A DNA stretch of 64,000 bases from Tilletia caries (Eukaryota > Basidiomycota > Exobasidiomycetes > Tilletiales > Tilletiaceae): assembly GCA_032718865.1 (NCBI GenBank), contig JALUTQ010000035.1:1272057-1336056 (forward strand), read 5' to 3'. Within the stretch, counting starts at the first letter, position 1. Every line of letters begins with the position of its first letter. Made by a program: the position numbers and the translations under genes. Below the pieces are notes generated by a model. That model was not told where the DNA came from. It searched no databases and was given only the letters and a program-made list of their open reading frames with translations. Of this stretch, positions 31,032 through 43,785 are shown in pieces.

Positions 31032-32487
31032 TCATCGTCTCCGTCGTCCCTGGCCAGCACCGACACCACCCCCACCGCGCTCCTGCGGTCCCCGACGCCC
31101 ATCTTCAACCCCTTGATCTCTGCCACCACCACCACCACCGCCGCCGCCGCCCCGCGGATCTCGATCCTGCTCGCGCTCGCCGCGCTCACGATCGCGTCCA
31201 CCACGGCCTCCGCCAGGGTTGCGCTGCGACTGCTGCTGCTGCTGTGATGGCGGCGGCTTCTGGGGTAACCCACGGGGTTCACCGCGATCTTGCTCACGCT
31301 GCTGACCTCCTCCCCCTCCACCTCCGTCGCCTCCACCCCTTCCTCCACGCTGAGCTTGACCTTGACCAGCCTGCGCTTGAGCGGATTGCTGAGGTCCACC
31401 ACCGGAACCTCGATTCCGGGAGCCTTCTCGCGCTCCTCCATTTGCGTTCCGCTGTTGCTCACCCCCTGCCTGCTGCTGTTGCTTTTGCTTCTGTTTCGGT
31501 TGCTGTTGATGCTGCTGCGCCGGCTCCTCTCCTATCTGGGGCGAAGGCCGAGCGGGTAGACTCGCTTTGCCTTTCTGGCCCTGTTGCTGCTTGGCAGGAG
31601 GCGCATCTCCTGGTCCATCTTTCGATGCCCGCCTTTGCTGTGCCTTCTCCGCCTTCTGCACAGAATCTTCAGCCAGACCAGCAGGAGGCAGCGGTGGCGG
31701 CGGCGGCGGAGGACCAGGCGAGGCATCACCGCCCGCCCCTTCGTCCGCACCAGAAGGCATGACCTGTCGCGCCCGACCCGCAATCTCAACGATCGGAGCA
31801 GCATGAGCAGCATCACCTTCCATCGAAGCATGTCCCGACGCTCGACCCGCTATACCCATGTTGAGCATAGTCGGGTACAACGAGCCCGGCGCCGAGTTCC
31901 CCACGGTGCCTCCTCCTCCTCCGACGCTAGCAGAAACCGAGGCACCCCCGGGCATCGCGGGACTTACGAGCTGCTGTGACACGCCACCGATGCTGTAGTT
32001 CGTCGTCCCGCCATGTACGTCGAGCTCGGCCGCGGGTCTGCCACCGAGCGGATGTCCAAGCCCGACCGAGCTCGATCCTCCTGCTCCTCCTCCAGCTTGG
32101 GCGGAAGCCGAAGAAGAAGAGACATCCTCGCCCAAGCGGAGCAGGACCAGATTCATCTCCGCATTGATCTTCTGAATCCGAAGCTCTTCAAGCCGTACGA
32201 ACATCTGTCTCCGATCGTCAGACGACAGGTGGCCCATACCGGCGTGGTTGATGGCAGGTTGTGGTGCTTCCGGGATCGTAGGGTGGTACACTGGTGCACG
32301 TTCCGTCATGACGCCGTGGCCAGCTGGGACCTCATGTCGAGGCGACGGCTGCGCTCCAGGCGAATCACGGCCGTCTGCATCGTCGTGCATACGGTTCCGA
32401 TTCCGACCAGCAATCGTGATGCCCCGGTTTATCCGCTCGGATGGGGCTTGAGACTGAACATGAGCAGGAGGCGACAGCGCGCGAGAT

Positions 32488-32539
<52 letters not shown>

Positions 32540-35408
32540 TGCCGTTCTTACGCTCTTCGTTCGCAGCAGAGGTCGAGGAGATAGCCATCCGCTCAGCAAG
32601 CGACAGCCCACCCGTCGAAGAAGAACCGGGAGCGTCTTGCGTGCGTCGTGCCTTGTTCGAGCCATCGACACTGACCTCGGCTTCAGCGTCACGACCACGC
32701 TTCGTCCCAGCGGTAGCAGAAGCACCGGCCTCGTTTTCGCGTGCCGCAGCATCTTTGCCCTGCGAGGCTTGACGCTGCTTGCCGTTCATCCCGAGCCGTT
32801 CCTGCAGCGAGATGACAGGGGCAGCTTGATAGTCTTCGACCTCCATCATGTCTTGCCCGCCACCACCTCGCTTCTGCTTCTCAGCAGCGCCCCGCATAAC
32901 GATTTCTCGCGCTTTACGCTCGACTTCAGCATTGGCGGCGAGAGCGTCCGCCTTAAACTTCGCAGCCGCAGCCAAAGCCGCTTTTGCCTTCGCTCGAAGT
33001 TCCGCCTCAGCATGCTCCGCCGCCACCCTCTGTTCCTCTCGCTCCCTTTCCTCTTCCCTCTCCCGTCTCTGCTGCCTCTCCTTCTCGCGCTGCGCCTCTG
33101 CCTCCCTGACCAGTCGCTCACGCTCAAGCCGGATACGCGCCTCCTCCCTCTCTCTCTCCCTCTGCTCTGCCTCCCTCTCCCTCAACTCCTTCAACTCCAA
33201 ATCCAACCGCTTCCGCTCCGCCTCCTCCTCCTTCCGTTTCTTCTCCAGCTCAGCCGCCGCGACCTGCCGTCGACGCTCGGCCTCCTTCGCTTCTTCCTGC
33301 TGGACGCGATTCCGCTCACGCTCAGCAAGATGCGCCCGCCGTCGACGCTCGTCGTCTTCTTCGATCTGAAGCCGTTGACGTTCTTCTTCAGCGGCGGCAG
33401 CGGCCTGCTGTTGCTGATGTCGTCGACGCGCAGCGTCCTCCTCCTCAGCTCTCCGGTATCGCTCCCGTTCGAACTCCTCGCCCTCAAATTGACGCTGGTC
33501 GTACTGGACGACTCGGCCGGGGAAACGATTCGAGTACGGCGACCCAGGCGGTCGATCACGCTCACGCTCGCTGTCGTACGACGACCGCTGACGCGAGCGG
33601 TCATAGTCGCGCCTAGAGTCCTCTGACCCTCGGCGTCCGTACGAGTCGAGAGCGGATTGGGACGGCGTACCCACGACGCCGGCCCAGCGTGGATCAGGCG
33701 CATAGCGGTGATCCACCGCTCGGTCCCGTTCGCGTTCGCGTTCACGTTCACGTTCACGGTCCCGCCTCGGACTCGGGCTTCGACTGCGTCGAGCACGCAT
33801 AGGAGGAGAAGAACCATATACCGACTGTGGAGGCGGGTAATAAACGTCCCCCGACCGCCGATAATAGCTCTCTTCTCGCTCCCGCTCCCGTTCCCGCTCG
33901 CGCTCTCGTTCCCGCCGCCACGGATCATCAGAAGGGCCGTAGCGGCCTGGTTCGGGCACGTAGCGATCTCCACCGGAAGGAATGCGGCGGGCGGAGTACG
34001 GCGACGGTGAGCGGGGACGGTACTCGCGCGCTCGAGCGGAGTCGTCGACACTGGGCAGGCGAGAATGACCCTGTCGAGGGGATGTTCGGTGCGGGCCTGG
34101 GTTCTCTGCTTGCCTGGATGACTCTCGCTTGGTGCCGTTCCGGTTCTTGGGGTCGTTAGCGCGAGGATCCGGGGGAGCTTGGTCGACCGCGTCGTGCATG
34201 GCTACTCCGCGAATGCTGACAACCCTGGGAGCTTGCGCATCAGCGGCCAAAATGGCATTGCTTGCAAGCTTCATGCGGGCGAGCAGGGACTGTCCCTGTG
34301 CACTTGAAGAGGAGGAAGCGGAAAGGTCGTCCGCAGGTGCTGCCGACGTACGCTGGTCAGAGGCGGGACTGGTGGTAGCTGTTGACTCTTTGGACGGTGG
34401 CTTGGTTTGAGTGTCCAGTGGGGTGAGGCGTTCGTTGGAGAGCCTGGACATGCGTGCAAGCAGGGCCTCGGCAGACTGTGGCTGTGGCTGTGACTGCGAG
34501 GTTGCAGGGTGAGGAGGACTTGGTTCGCGTGAGTCTGCGGGGCTTGCTGAGTCGGGCTCCGCCTCGTGATGGTCACTGACACCCTTGATTCGAACTGTAA
34601 GTGCGGGGGCAGCTACTGTATCGGCGGGCTGTGAGACTTGTGGAAATGATTCTGACGCGCCTGTATGCGCGTGGAAAGACTGCTGAAGAGCAGTTGGTGA
34701 TGATGCTGAGGAGTTGACTCCGTCTTGCAGCGACTGGTTCAACGCTTGTGGTTGGATTTTGCGCAGACGCTCGAGGGCCAAAGCGGTGAGTGAGGCACTG
34801 GTCTGCTTGTTGTGAGCACTCCCCAGAGGTATTCCGTTCGCAGCTGAATTAGGGATCGCGCCTACCAATGTCGAGGAGGAGGATGTTCGATGGTGCTGAG
34901 TGGACGGACTTGCGCGTGTCGATGCGGGCGCGGAGGAGTCTTGTTGGTGTCTATCGGTGGACGCAGCTCTTGAGAAAGCAGATGGCGCGCGCATTTCCGA
35001 CGGTACAGCTGGGGAGTTCCGCCCATGGAGGAGGTTCTTGATGCCCGCCCTGGTTCGGTCGTCGAGCTTGTCGATCTCGGCAAGGAGCGAAGGGCCGATC
35101 CTGCGTTCTCCTGTGGTCGGGTTGTTCCAGAAGAAGAAACGGAGGCTGCCTGAGTATGTCAGCTCGAAGCCCGGCGGGGGGGTGTCCTCGTTGGAGAGAC
35201 GCGTGAGGGAGAGGGGAGAAGGGGGGCGAGGTTGGGATGAGGCGGTGGTGGAGGGGTGTGCATGCTGTGCAGCCGCGGTGGCTGTCGGCGATGTGTGGTC
35301 GGCGCTGTCATCGCGCGGCTCCTGCTTGACGCGTGGGAGGCGCCTTGTTAGGGAGTTCTGTGAGGAAGCAGACGCAGACTGCATTGAGGTGTTGGGAGCG
35401 ATGAGCAT
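31032..35408 (-). CDS. 1458-aa low-complexity protein, Arg/Glu-rich coiled region and polyQ
   Basis: This is a single uninterrupted exon. Near residue 77 there is a compact motif (PPPGFELTYSGSLRFFFWN, ending LLAEIDKLDDRTR), possibly a small aromatic domain. Then come Ser/Pro linkers and an Arg-Glu-Asp region of the RERERER type (33700-33930). A long charged helix, rich in ERER, EAERKR and EEER, spans about 32900-33450. Next are a run of 17 glutamines (32487-32537) and a short helix FVRLEELRIQKINAEMNLVL (~32140). The tail (31030-31700) is Gly/Pro/Gln/Arg-rich and ends in RRRR. This composition is common in RNA-processing or nuclear-condensate proteins, but I do not recognise the family. Confidence 0.7.
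32487..32537 (-). repeat. CAG/CAA trinucleotide repeat coding 17 glutamines
   Basis: Seventeen consecutive codons (15 CAG then 2 CAA on the coding strand) lie inside the 1458-aa protein. Confidence 0.9.
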
Positions 35409-35919
35409 GTACTTCTCTATGCAAGTCGATGGTCAGCCCTGTCCTGTCCTCTCCTCGATCTCTTGAGCACGAGCACGAGCACGAGCACGGGCACCTCGTC
35501 AGTAGGGACGCGCGTCGGTAGGACAGCGAGAGTGCAAGCGGCGAGGGCGAGGCGGGTGGTGGTCGTGCTGCAGGAGAACGAGATCGAAGTCCTCTCTGTT
35601 CTTATACTGCGTTGGATGTTCTAGAAGCATTCGATTCGCATGTGCATGCCAAATTTTTCGACCATGATCCCGAACAAAGGCACCAACATCCAGCCAACAT
35701 CTCAGCCTTAAGATATCCAGAGACAAAGGCATGCTGCACACAATCGGAATCTCAGCACACAGTCTCGAGGAGAGAACAGAGAAGGGTGTGCTTATATGAT
35801 CTTGCAAGAACATGGTGGGTGGTTCGAGAATGAGAGCGTGGCAGTGTGACATGGAGGTGGACAGATGGAGGGTGGGGGCGTGATGCTTGGACAGTTGGGC
35901 GCAGAGTGTGTTCTCGCGC
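35409..35919. other. 5' flank of the 1458-aa gene and 3' flank of eL42, with (GAGCAC)n
   Basis: A hexamer microsatellite (GAGCAC, five units, the last with one change) lies at 35465-35494, just upstream of the minus-strand start at 35408. No gene was seen in the rest. Confidence 0.5.
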
Positions 35920-36805
35920 TCAGAAGACAAGTGCGGCACCCTTGGTCTTGCGGTCACCACCGAGCTCGAAGCTGAGGAGGAAGAGGAGGGTGAGAGGTAA
36001 AGTATGTCAGTCATGTGTCGTTTCATCGATCCAGTCGGGAATGAGGTGCAGAGAGCGAAGGGCAGAAAAACAGAGACGCGGAGAGAGCATGACAGGCAGC
36101 CTCGTCCAATCCATGCCATGGCCCAGCAGAGGAACCCATCCAGACCTGTATGCATGCATCCTCCTAACCGTCCCGCCTCTCCTAACTTTCGGCAGAGGTA
36201 TACCGAATTCTCCCCACTCATCGTCGCCGCAACGCAACGCGCCTGCCGTGACTGAGCCAGCACGCACGCAGCATTGACCAAGCGCGGGTGGGACCAACCA
36301 CTGTCCGCCCCTGCAGCATACATCCAGGTCCGACTGCCACCGCCAATCCGCTAGTCCACCTGCTTCGCGGGTCGCTCCCTCGTGATCGATTCTGCCTGTA
36401 CAGCACCGCGGACCTGGTCTACCCTTGTCTATCGCCACTCCCTCCCATGTTCCGTCTGCCCCTGATGCTCTGTCTCTCTCCCTCTCTGCCATCGTCCAAC
36501 CGGTCCTCTGAAAAAAGAAGAAAAAGAGGTACTCACTGCTTGCATCGCTTCAAAGCCATGTGCGACCTGTACTTGCACACAGTGCACTCCAACCGAAGGA
36601 CGACCTTCTTCGTCGTCTTGGCCTTCTTGTGGAACACGGGCTTGGTCTGTCCACCGTACCCCTTCTGCTTCCGGTCGTAACGCCGCTTGCCCTGGGCGAC
36701 CGAGGAGGCCTTGCCGGTCTTGTATTGGGAGACCTTGTGGGGGGTGTGCTTCTTGCACTGCTGACCCTTGCAGTAGGTGCGGCGAGCCTTGGGAACGTTG
36801 ACCAT
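35920..36805 (-). CDS. RPL42: 60S ribosomal protein eL42 (L44/L36a)
   Basis: This cytosolic large-subunit protein sits near the tRNA exit site. Two exons (36537-36805, 35920-35971) give 106 aa, the usual family length. The start is [20 protein letters not shown]. The zinc-binding cysteines are visible in TYCKGQQC and [10 protein letters not shown]. The splice joins KRCK to HFELGG and the end is KGAALVF. The intron of 565 bp is unusually long for this window. The residue at the cycloheximide-relevant site is Pro in KPVFHKKAK, the sensitive form in yeasts (established knowledge). It lies head-to-tail with eL14, but there is no sign of an operon. Confidence 0.93.
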
Positions 36806-37517
36806 CTTGGCAGGAGAACTGGAGAGCCGTGGGGCGAAAAGATGCGCGCAATGGAAGAAGAGAGAGAGAGCACAGTCAGCACTTCGCCTCGCCTCGCCTC
36901 GCAGCACACAGCGCGCAACGAGCATCGCGGGAAACGCACCTTGGTCGCTGGCTGTGTTTGTTGCTTGAGGAAAGTGTGGACGTCGGTAGCGAGCACAGCA
37001 GCAGCCAGGTGGGATGTCCTTCAGCCAGGAGCCAGGAGCGCGGGAAGATTTTGGGACTCCATGTGGAGCTTGCAAAATTCAAACTCCGCTCCCACACCCC
37101 CAGAACCGACAAGCACCCGACAAGCGCTGCACCTTCAGCAATCAGAATCACAGACTCGCTCTCATATGGATGCTCGACGGGGACGCGCTCGCAGGGGGGT
37201 AAGCAATCTCAGTCCAAGTGGCCCGCGTCCGAGGCCCTGCCCTCCGTCCCTTCCCGCCGTGTGCGTGTCACGAGCTCAGCGTTCCACACGAGGGCCGAAT
37301 TGAAAAGTCATGAGAAATGTAGTCTCCTGCATACTTGCATTGAGTAAGAGAGAGAAGACAAGTGGTGAGAGCTGGATATGGGCCCGATCAGTGCGACCTA
37401 GGCTGCATGGGGGGGTTGGAGTATGGGGTGCGTGTGGGATCTGTGGGACGTGGTCCGTATGCGAGAGGCTGGACTGTGGACGAGTAATGGATGGGAAGCT
37501 TGGAGTTGGAGCGAAAA
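36806..37517. other. Promoter of eL42 and 3' flank of eL14
   Basis: No gene was seen. A 5'-UTR intron for eL42 is possible because pyrimidine-rich sequence precedes its ATG, but I did not fix its ends. Confidence 0.35.
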
Positions 37518-38332
37518 TCAAGCCTTCGTCTTCTTAGCCGCCGCACCGAGCACATTACGACGCTCCGCCTTCAACGCTCGCAGCTCAAACCGGCCAAAGT
37601 CCGTAAGCTCCCTCCGGGCCGTCGAGGCCGCCCGCTTCTTGCTCCATGACGAGTTTGCCCACTTCTCGGCAACACCGGCCTTCTCGAAGGCGCGCTTGAC
37701 GGCCGAGGTGCCGGCTGCGCGTGGTAGACCCTTGATCACGTACGGGGTCAGGGTCAGGTCGCGGTACTGGTATGCTTGGCGGACGACGCCGGCGGAGGGG
37801 TTGTCGATGATGGCCTGTGAGAGAGATTCGCGCATAGCACATAGAGGGGAAAAGTGTGAGCGAGCGAGCGATCGCATGAATGCAGCATGCGTAACTGGAG
37901 GAGCGCGTAGATCGGTTCCGCGGGTAAGGGACGCTGGTCGCGACGGCATGTATCTGATGTTCCCCCATCGTCGACCTCCCGCAATCGCAAGTCCCGCACG
38001 TCGACCAGATCTGTCGTTCATCAGGAGCCCCTGCTGCCGTCGCGCCTATATGCCGCTGTACCGCCCGCGCCTTCATGTGTCGCAGTCCCAATCCACGCAT
38101 CCGATACGTCGCTCCGATGGTAGTCCAGTCGAATCTCCCGTGCCCCAGCATACCGCTCCAGCTCCCGCCCCAGTCGAATCTACGCGCGTCCCTCGAAAGA
38201 ACATGAAACACTCACCCGGTTGTGGTCGATTATCTCCACAATGACAGCGAGCTGACCAGCGGACTCGCCCTTGTTCAGGAGGGCAACACGGCCGACCTCG
38301 ACGTAGCGCTTGAAAGACTGTGTGTTGACCAT
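37518..38332 (-). CDS. RPL14: 60S ribosomal protein eL14
   Basis: Two exons (38216-38332, 37518-37814) give 137 aa. The N-terminus [19 protein letters not shown], then [14 protein letters not shown], forms the SH3-like KOW fold of eL14. After the splice come [20 protein letters not shown] and [15 protein letters not shown], then a basic helical tail ending AAAKKTKA. Length and order match fungal eL14. The intron of 401 bp is long compared with neighbouring genes, a common trait of fungal ribosomal-protein genes. Confidence 0.93.
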
Positions 38333-39025
38333 GGTGACGGGGATGCTATGGGCAGAGCAGCAGCAGCAGCAGCAGAGAAGAGGGACAGAAAAGACGGGAG
38401 TCAGCAAAGTACACCCCGGCTAACGCGACAGTGGGAGTAAGTGCGATGCTCACCTTGTCTTGAGGATGTGCCTTGAGATCGAGGATGGAGAGAGAAGGTG
38501 CTGCTGGCTGCGGGTCGGGCTCGCTGCGAAGGTCGGGAGGCGGCGCAAAAGTTGGGTGAGAGCGGAGGCCACGTGGATTGGAAAATTCTCACGCTGTCCG
38601 ATGACCTTCAAACGCCGGGTGAGTGTGAAACGCCGACCCACCACCTTCAGCCGCTTCCTTTGTGCCAGCCCCCAGCTCATCGCTCATCGCTCGTCCCAAC
38701 CTTCCGAATTGCATTGTTCTGGCCATCGATCGCCTCATCAGCCCCGGGTCGTGACTCGTGCCGCCGCGAATCAATAATGAACTCGGAGCTGCAGTGGTTC
38801 AGACAAAGGAAGCGTGTTTGGGATACATACTTGTGCGCTGGATTGATGCTGACCTTCCTCTCCCCTCCCTCCTGAGTCCTGACTCCTCTCCTTCTGCTCA
38901 GCTTCGTTGACCATCTCTCTCTCTCCCCATCTATCACCCTCACTCTCCTTTCCAGCGATCTTTCTGCAAGTCTCTCTGTCTCTCACACACTCGCACTCGC
39001 ACCTCACACTCTTTCCTCAGCACCA
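38333..39025. promoter_or_regulatory. Divergent promoter between eL14 and membrane-protein gene
   Basis: No gene. A GCAGCA run lies close to the eL14 start at 38360-38375. Long CT-rich stretches precede the plus-strand ATG at 39026, as is usual for fungal promoters. Confidence 0.35.
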
Positions 39026-41662
39026 ATGCTCGGCTCTCCCGAGAGGAGACTCTTCATAGGTGAGCACCAGACATCGCGCGCCTCCCCTCCAACCTAGTGC
39101 GCGCCTCGAGCTCACTCCGTTGTACTCCTGCAGTCCGCATCGTGCGTCTCTGCACCATCTTGTCATGCTGCCTCTTCTTCGGAGGCGTCGTCACCCAGCT
39201 CAAGTCGTGAGTGGATCCCTCAAGGAGCGCACTTGCCAGAAACCTGCACATGCAAGCATCGATGTTGCTGACGCGATGGCTTTTCTTGATGCAGAGACAC
39301 GCATCAAGCCAGTCGCGCAACATGCGACGATACTTCCTCAACGCCGTTGCCGAAACGGTACCTCCCCACCCTAATCGTCTCCCGCATCTTCCTCCTCTTC
39401 CTCATCCTCGTCGTCCTCCTCGCCAGCGTCCCCCTCTCCAATCGCGCCCGGTCGACGCTGTCCAAACTCAGTTTCCCACTCCAGGGTGGCGCGTGGGCTG
39501 CAACGGACATGGCGATTGGTGAGGTGGGGAGGAGGTCGGAGACGCTTGATGCGGATCTGCAGGGGGACGTGTCGAAGCTTATTGGGTCGGCTATCATCAT
39601 GCTCTTCGCATCGGCCCAAGAACTCAGTCGAAGGTGCGTACCTTCTATCCTATGCTCTTCGCAGTAGGAGCTCTTTTGCTGATTTCTCTCGGTTCACGCC
39701 TACAGGATCACCCACTATCTCCTAGTGACCGCATTCCTACTCGCAAGCGTAGGCCTGTTCAACCTCGTCGCCGCCATCCTGCTCTACAACCCCGCCTACT
39801 CCGGGCCCTTCGCCTTTTCCAAGTCTACCGCTTCATTCCAGCATGAGGACGACGACGAAAAGACGGGCAAATCCGTGCTGCGAGAACGGCCCAGTGCGCC
39901 ATCGTACATGCACGCTCTGTCCACTTCGACAGTCGCTGCTATGCAGAGTTTTGGTAACAAGGCAGGCCGTCTTGCTCCACCGTCTGGCACGGGTGCGGGT
40001 ACGGCTCCTCATCCGATGACCTTCCAAGCTCCATTACCACCAGACTCACGTACGCTCAATCGCGTACCTGTTCCGACTGCGATGGACGAGGTACCTCGTC
40101 CACAGACACCGCCTCCCGTCATCCAAGTTACCTCCCCGACTCCCTCGGTCTCCCGACTGAATCCACTCTCCCCGCAACTAGCCTACTCATCCAACGGCCG
40201 TCACCCATTCGCAACAGACGAAGCTCTCCGGCTAGAGCTTCATCAGCCGTTAGCCGCCACGTTCGGCCTACCGGTAGTAAGGGAGGAAGTGAAGACGGGG
40301 GCGGTCTCGAATGTGAGGGTTCGCGGGGAGAGCGATAAGGATGCCCTCATACGGATGTGGACGGCCCAGATAGCCGAACAGCAACGCCAAAAGCTCGGGT
40401 CTGCGGGAACGCCAGAGGCCATACCCGTAGCTGTCACACCTGCCCCTCCGACCACAGGCGTGGGGAGCAAAATCGTTCCGGCTGTCCAGGAGTCGCGATT
40501 GGGTGGGAGGATGCAGATCACGGCGCCGTATCTCAGTCTTCGCGAGACTCGAGCTTTGTATGCTCAGCGGAAAGCGATAGCAGCAGCAGCGGCGGCGGCG
40601 GCGACGGCGGCGACAGCTTCAGAAGCGCCGGCAACAGCACCCACTACAGCACCTGCCATCACGGCACCTGCCATCTCCACAAAGGCCGACGAGAAACCCT
40701 CGCCTGCGCTGAACGAAACGTTCACTGCTCTTGCAAAAGCAGACGAGCTGAAAATAACGGACCAGGATTCCGACAGCGAGGACGAAGGCAATGCAAAGAT
40801 GGGAGACGTCCCCGGCCTGTACGTCAGTCACGTCCACTCGGCCCCGAAATTCCGCTCCATGCAAGGCGTACTCGAGCATCGTCGCTCCTCAGTCCCGTCC
40901 TTCAGCCACACCAACCACGAGCAAGACCCACACTCCGGAGAAGAAGCAAGAGATCCCTTCTCGTCGAAGGCGGGGAAGCGGGGTTCTACCTCCTCGAGCA
41001 GTGTTTCCATCTCGATCTCGGTCTCGAGCTCGGAGGACGATGGATTAGGAGGAAGTAGAGGCGGGAGGAGGGCCCGAGGACGTCCGCATTCATTGATGTT
41101 CCAGTCCTGCTCCCGACTAGGCTCTGGCTCACCCGACGCCCGCGCCTCCGCCTACTCCTGCCCATCATCGCCCGAAGGTCCGCCGCGGTCGGAGACGACC
41201 CGCTGGTCGAGGACGTCGGCGGGACATACGGTGCGCACGGCGATCACGGGTATGGGCACGGTCGGGTTCAATAAGAGTTCGACGTCGTTAAGGGTCCCTG
41301 GGAGTGGTGGGGATGGCGGGTTGGAGGTGCCGGAGCGGGAGTCGAGGTACCTCTCTGTTGTGCTTGCTTCGATTCGACGTCCGTCGCCGAGGACGAGTAC
41401 GGTTGTCACCACCCAGCCAGAAAAACAAGAGCAGCACCTTGGACCCCCTTCCTTCGTCATCCCGCCGCTTCCACCGATTCCACTCTCGCCAGTGGACTCC
41501 TCATCAAAGACACACCCACCCATCTCGCCACTCCGGTCGCCGGGGATGGTATCGCAGCTGCAAAGTGCGCAGGAGGCCGCGCTTGCCAGGGCCAAGGCAC
41601 GCAATAAACTGCGGAGTCTGTGGCTGACTCGGCCTGTTGTCACAACTTCATCATCTCCTTGA
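39026..41662 (+). CDS. Four-helix membrane protein with long disordered tail
   Basis: Four exons (39026-39059, 39134-39206, 39295-39633, 39706-41662) give 800 aa. Four membrane segments are visible in the first ~210 residues: LCTILSCCLFFGGVV, IVSRIFLLFLILVVLLASV, LIGSAIIMLFASAQ and YLLVTAFLLASVGLFNLVAA. The layout suggests a MARVEL-like or fungal-specific tetraspan protein, though no signature is decisive. The remaining ~590 residues are predicted cytosolic and disordered, with TP/SP motifs, an Ala run (~40580-40610), and acidic and Ser-rich blocks (SSSSVSISISVSSSEDD). The start is the first ATG and gives a 34-nt first exon. The function is unknown. Confidence 0.65.
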
Positions 41663-42024
41663 ATGTTTTCTCGCGTTCTTTCCTTTCCCTTTTTCTCTCG
41701 CGAGAGGTCATTTCCTCTCATGGACAATTCCAATGTGTATCCTGCCTTCATTCATGCCTCGCGGACCGCGGTTGACTGAGCAGCTTGAGACTTGAGCATC
41801 TTGAGCCGGCCTGCTGAGTGCTGGACGAGGAGGCGAGGAAGCGAGGAGGGGGTTGTCGGTGATTTGCAGCGGCGATTTGAGTCCCGCAGCGATGACGACC
41901 TCGCGGACGAGGAGGAGCTGAGCCGCTTGACTTGGGAGTTTGGGACTCGAGGCACCGACCACATCAGTCAGTCAATCTCACAGCACAGCACAGCACAGCG
42001 AACAGAAGGAAGAGAAGCGCAGCG
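41663..42024. other. Intergenic, promoter of verprolin gene
   Basis: No gene. A CACAGCACAGCACAGC repeat lies ~30 bp before the verprolin ATG. Confidence 0.35.
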
Positions 42025-43237
42025 ATGAACGACGCGCTGAAGGACGCCATCAAGAATGGCAGATCGCTCAAGAGTGAGTGCACAGCCAGGACGAGGAGGC
42101 AGCTGACTGACGACTGACCCCGCCGCTCGGACATTCTTCCCCCCCTCAGAGGCAGTCACCGTAGATCGCTCAGGTCCCGCAGTCGTCGGCAAGGTAGCAG
42201 GAGAGTCTGGCGGCGGCGGCGGCGGCGGTGGTGGTGGCAGAGGAGGAGGAGGAGCTCCTGCCCCGCCCGCCATGGGACGCGCTCCCGCCCTACCAGGAGG
42301 CATGGGAGGCATCGCCGCAGCCATCCAGGCACGCTCCTCAGCAGGTCTAGGCAGAGCACCCGCCATCCCCGGCACCGCAGCACCAGCACCTCCCCCGCCA
42401 TCACGAGCAACAGGATCCGCGCGCGCCGCACCACCGCCTCCACCCCCACCGCCTCCAGCCGCACCTATGGGATCGGCGCCAACTCCGCCCAGACGGGGCG
42501 CAGCGCCTGCAGCTCCCCCGCCGCCCCCTCCGCCTCCGTCGGCAGCGCCGACAGCTCCGAGACGTGCAGGTCCGCCGGGTGGAGCTCCTCCGCCTCCTCC
42601 ACCTCCGCCCCCAGCTGCAGCACCGCGTGCACCGCCTCCTCCTTCCCGCGGCGCACCTGCCTCCGCACCACCACCACCACCACCTCCTCCTCCAGCTCCA
42701 GCTCCACCAGCAGCGGCGGCACCTACCCCTCCCCCACCTTCCTCCCGACCGCCTCCTCCGGCTGTGGGGAGGGCCCCTGCACCACCGGCTCCACCATCAC
42801 GTCCCTCCCCCGCCGCCCCGCCCAGTCGACCCGGCGCGCCTCCTCCACCACCTCCGCCTCCTCCGCCTTCATCAGGGGCAGGGAGACCTTCGTCACCACC
42901 CTCGCGCGCTCCCGCTCCTCCGGCGTTCGCAGCTGCTTTTCGCCCCTCGGCTCCTCCTCCACCACCGCCCCCGCCGCCATCGGCAGGAGCAGGGGCAGGG
43001 GCGGCTCCTCCGCCCCCGAGGGCTGCGGCTGCGGCTATACCACCCCCGTCCTTTGCCAACGACAACGGTTCTCGTGCAGCAGCAGCAGCGGTATCGCGGA
43101 TCCCGTCGCCCCCGCCTCAATCGGGCGGATTGACCTTCCACACCTCGGCGGATTTCCCGCCTCCCCGGGCTTACAGTGGTCGGAGGGCTCAGAACGGCTG
43201 GAACAGTCATTGGTCGGTCAAGGATGTGTTTGGATGA
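42025..43237 (+). CDS. VRP1: Verprolin/WIP-like actin regulator
   Basis: Two exons (42025-42073, 42150-43237) give 378 aa. The WH2 actin-binding motif is at the very start (ALKDAIKNGRSLKK-AVTVDRSGP), split by the intron within the second Lys of LKK. Then come a Gly run and a long proline-rich region with many PPPPPPP blocks, the profilin/SH3-binding type. The end LTFHTSADFPPPRAYSG with a Trp-containing tail (NGWNSHWSVKDVFG) matches the WASP-binding end of verprolins. Known members bind actin and WASP and act at endocytic sites. It is shorter than yeast Vrp1 and has one WH2 motif starting directly at the N-terminus. Confidence 0.82.
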
Positions 43238-43785
43238 AGGGCCCTGCTACTTGTCAGCAGCGCTGGGGCTCGGAGTGTATCAAGTAGGCCAGATTCGACG
43301 ATGCAAATCGCAATGGAGGCCTCTGTTACAATTTCGTAGAAGATTTACAGTGATAGTATGTATGTACGTGAAGATGCACATAGATGAATGCTGCATTGGA
43401 AGATGTTGTACAGGCGCGTGTGGGCTTTGAGAAAGGGACATCTGGATCGGCAATCAATCGAATCGAGTCTGGGGGCGGCTTAAGAATCCTTCCAGACGTG
43501 TTGACGAGAGCCCCGCCCTTGCGTTGCACTTCTGGAAGTGTAGGCGAGGCTGGGCCAGTATAGCTCACGTCTTTTGAGAGAAAGTCGGAGGACGGCAAGG
43601 GTTGCAAAGTGGTGGGTGAGTGGACGGACGAGCTTGACTTGGCGAACGGTTCGACGGGCCAGGATGCGAAAAGGGAAAGCCTCACCTGGCTCAACCTGGT
43701 ATCGGCCTTGATGATTTGGCCTCTTGCTCCCAATCAGGCTTGACCTTCCGGCATGTAGAAGAGACGACCCACTTGGTTTAAATCC
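43238..43785. other. Mostly intergenic; may hold 3' exons of the small membrane gene
   Basis: On the minus strand, a GTAAGG donor inside the last codons of the 43786-43977 frame could splice to GQIIKADTRLSQ (~43690-43730) and further to sequence near 43450-43560. None of these joins is certain. Confidence 0.25.

Noticed and set aside
32013..33626. Plus-strand 537-aa frame with Leu-rich and Ser-rich runs
   Set aside because: Antisense of the Glu/Arg/Gln-rich helix of the 1458-aa gene; the 'LLLLL' run is the reverse of the CAG tract.
41968..43065. Minus-strand 365-aa Gly/Ala-rich frame
   Set aside because: It is the reverse complement of the proline-rich verprolin exon. Codon bias of GC-rich Pro repeats keeps the opposite strand open.
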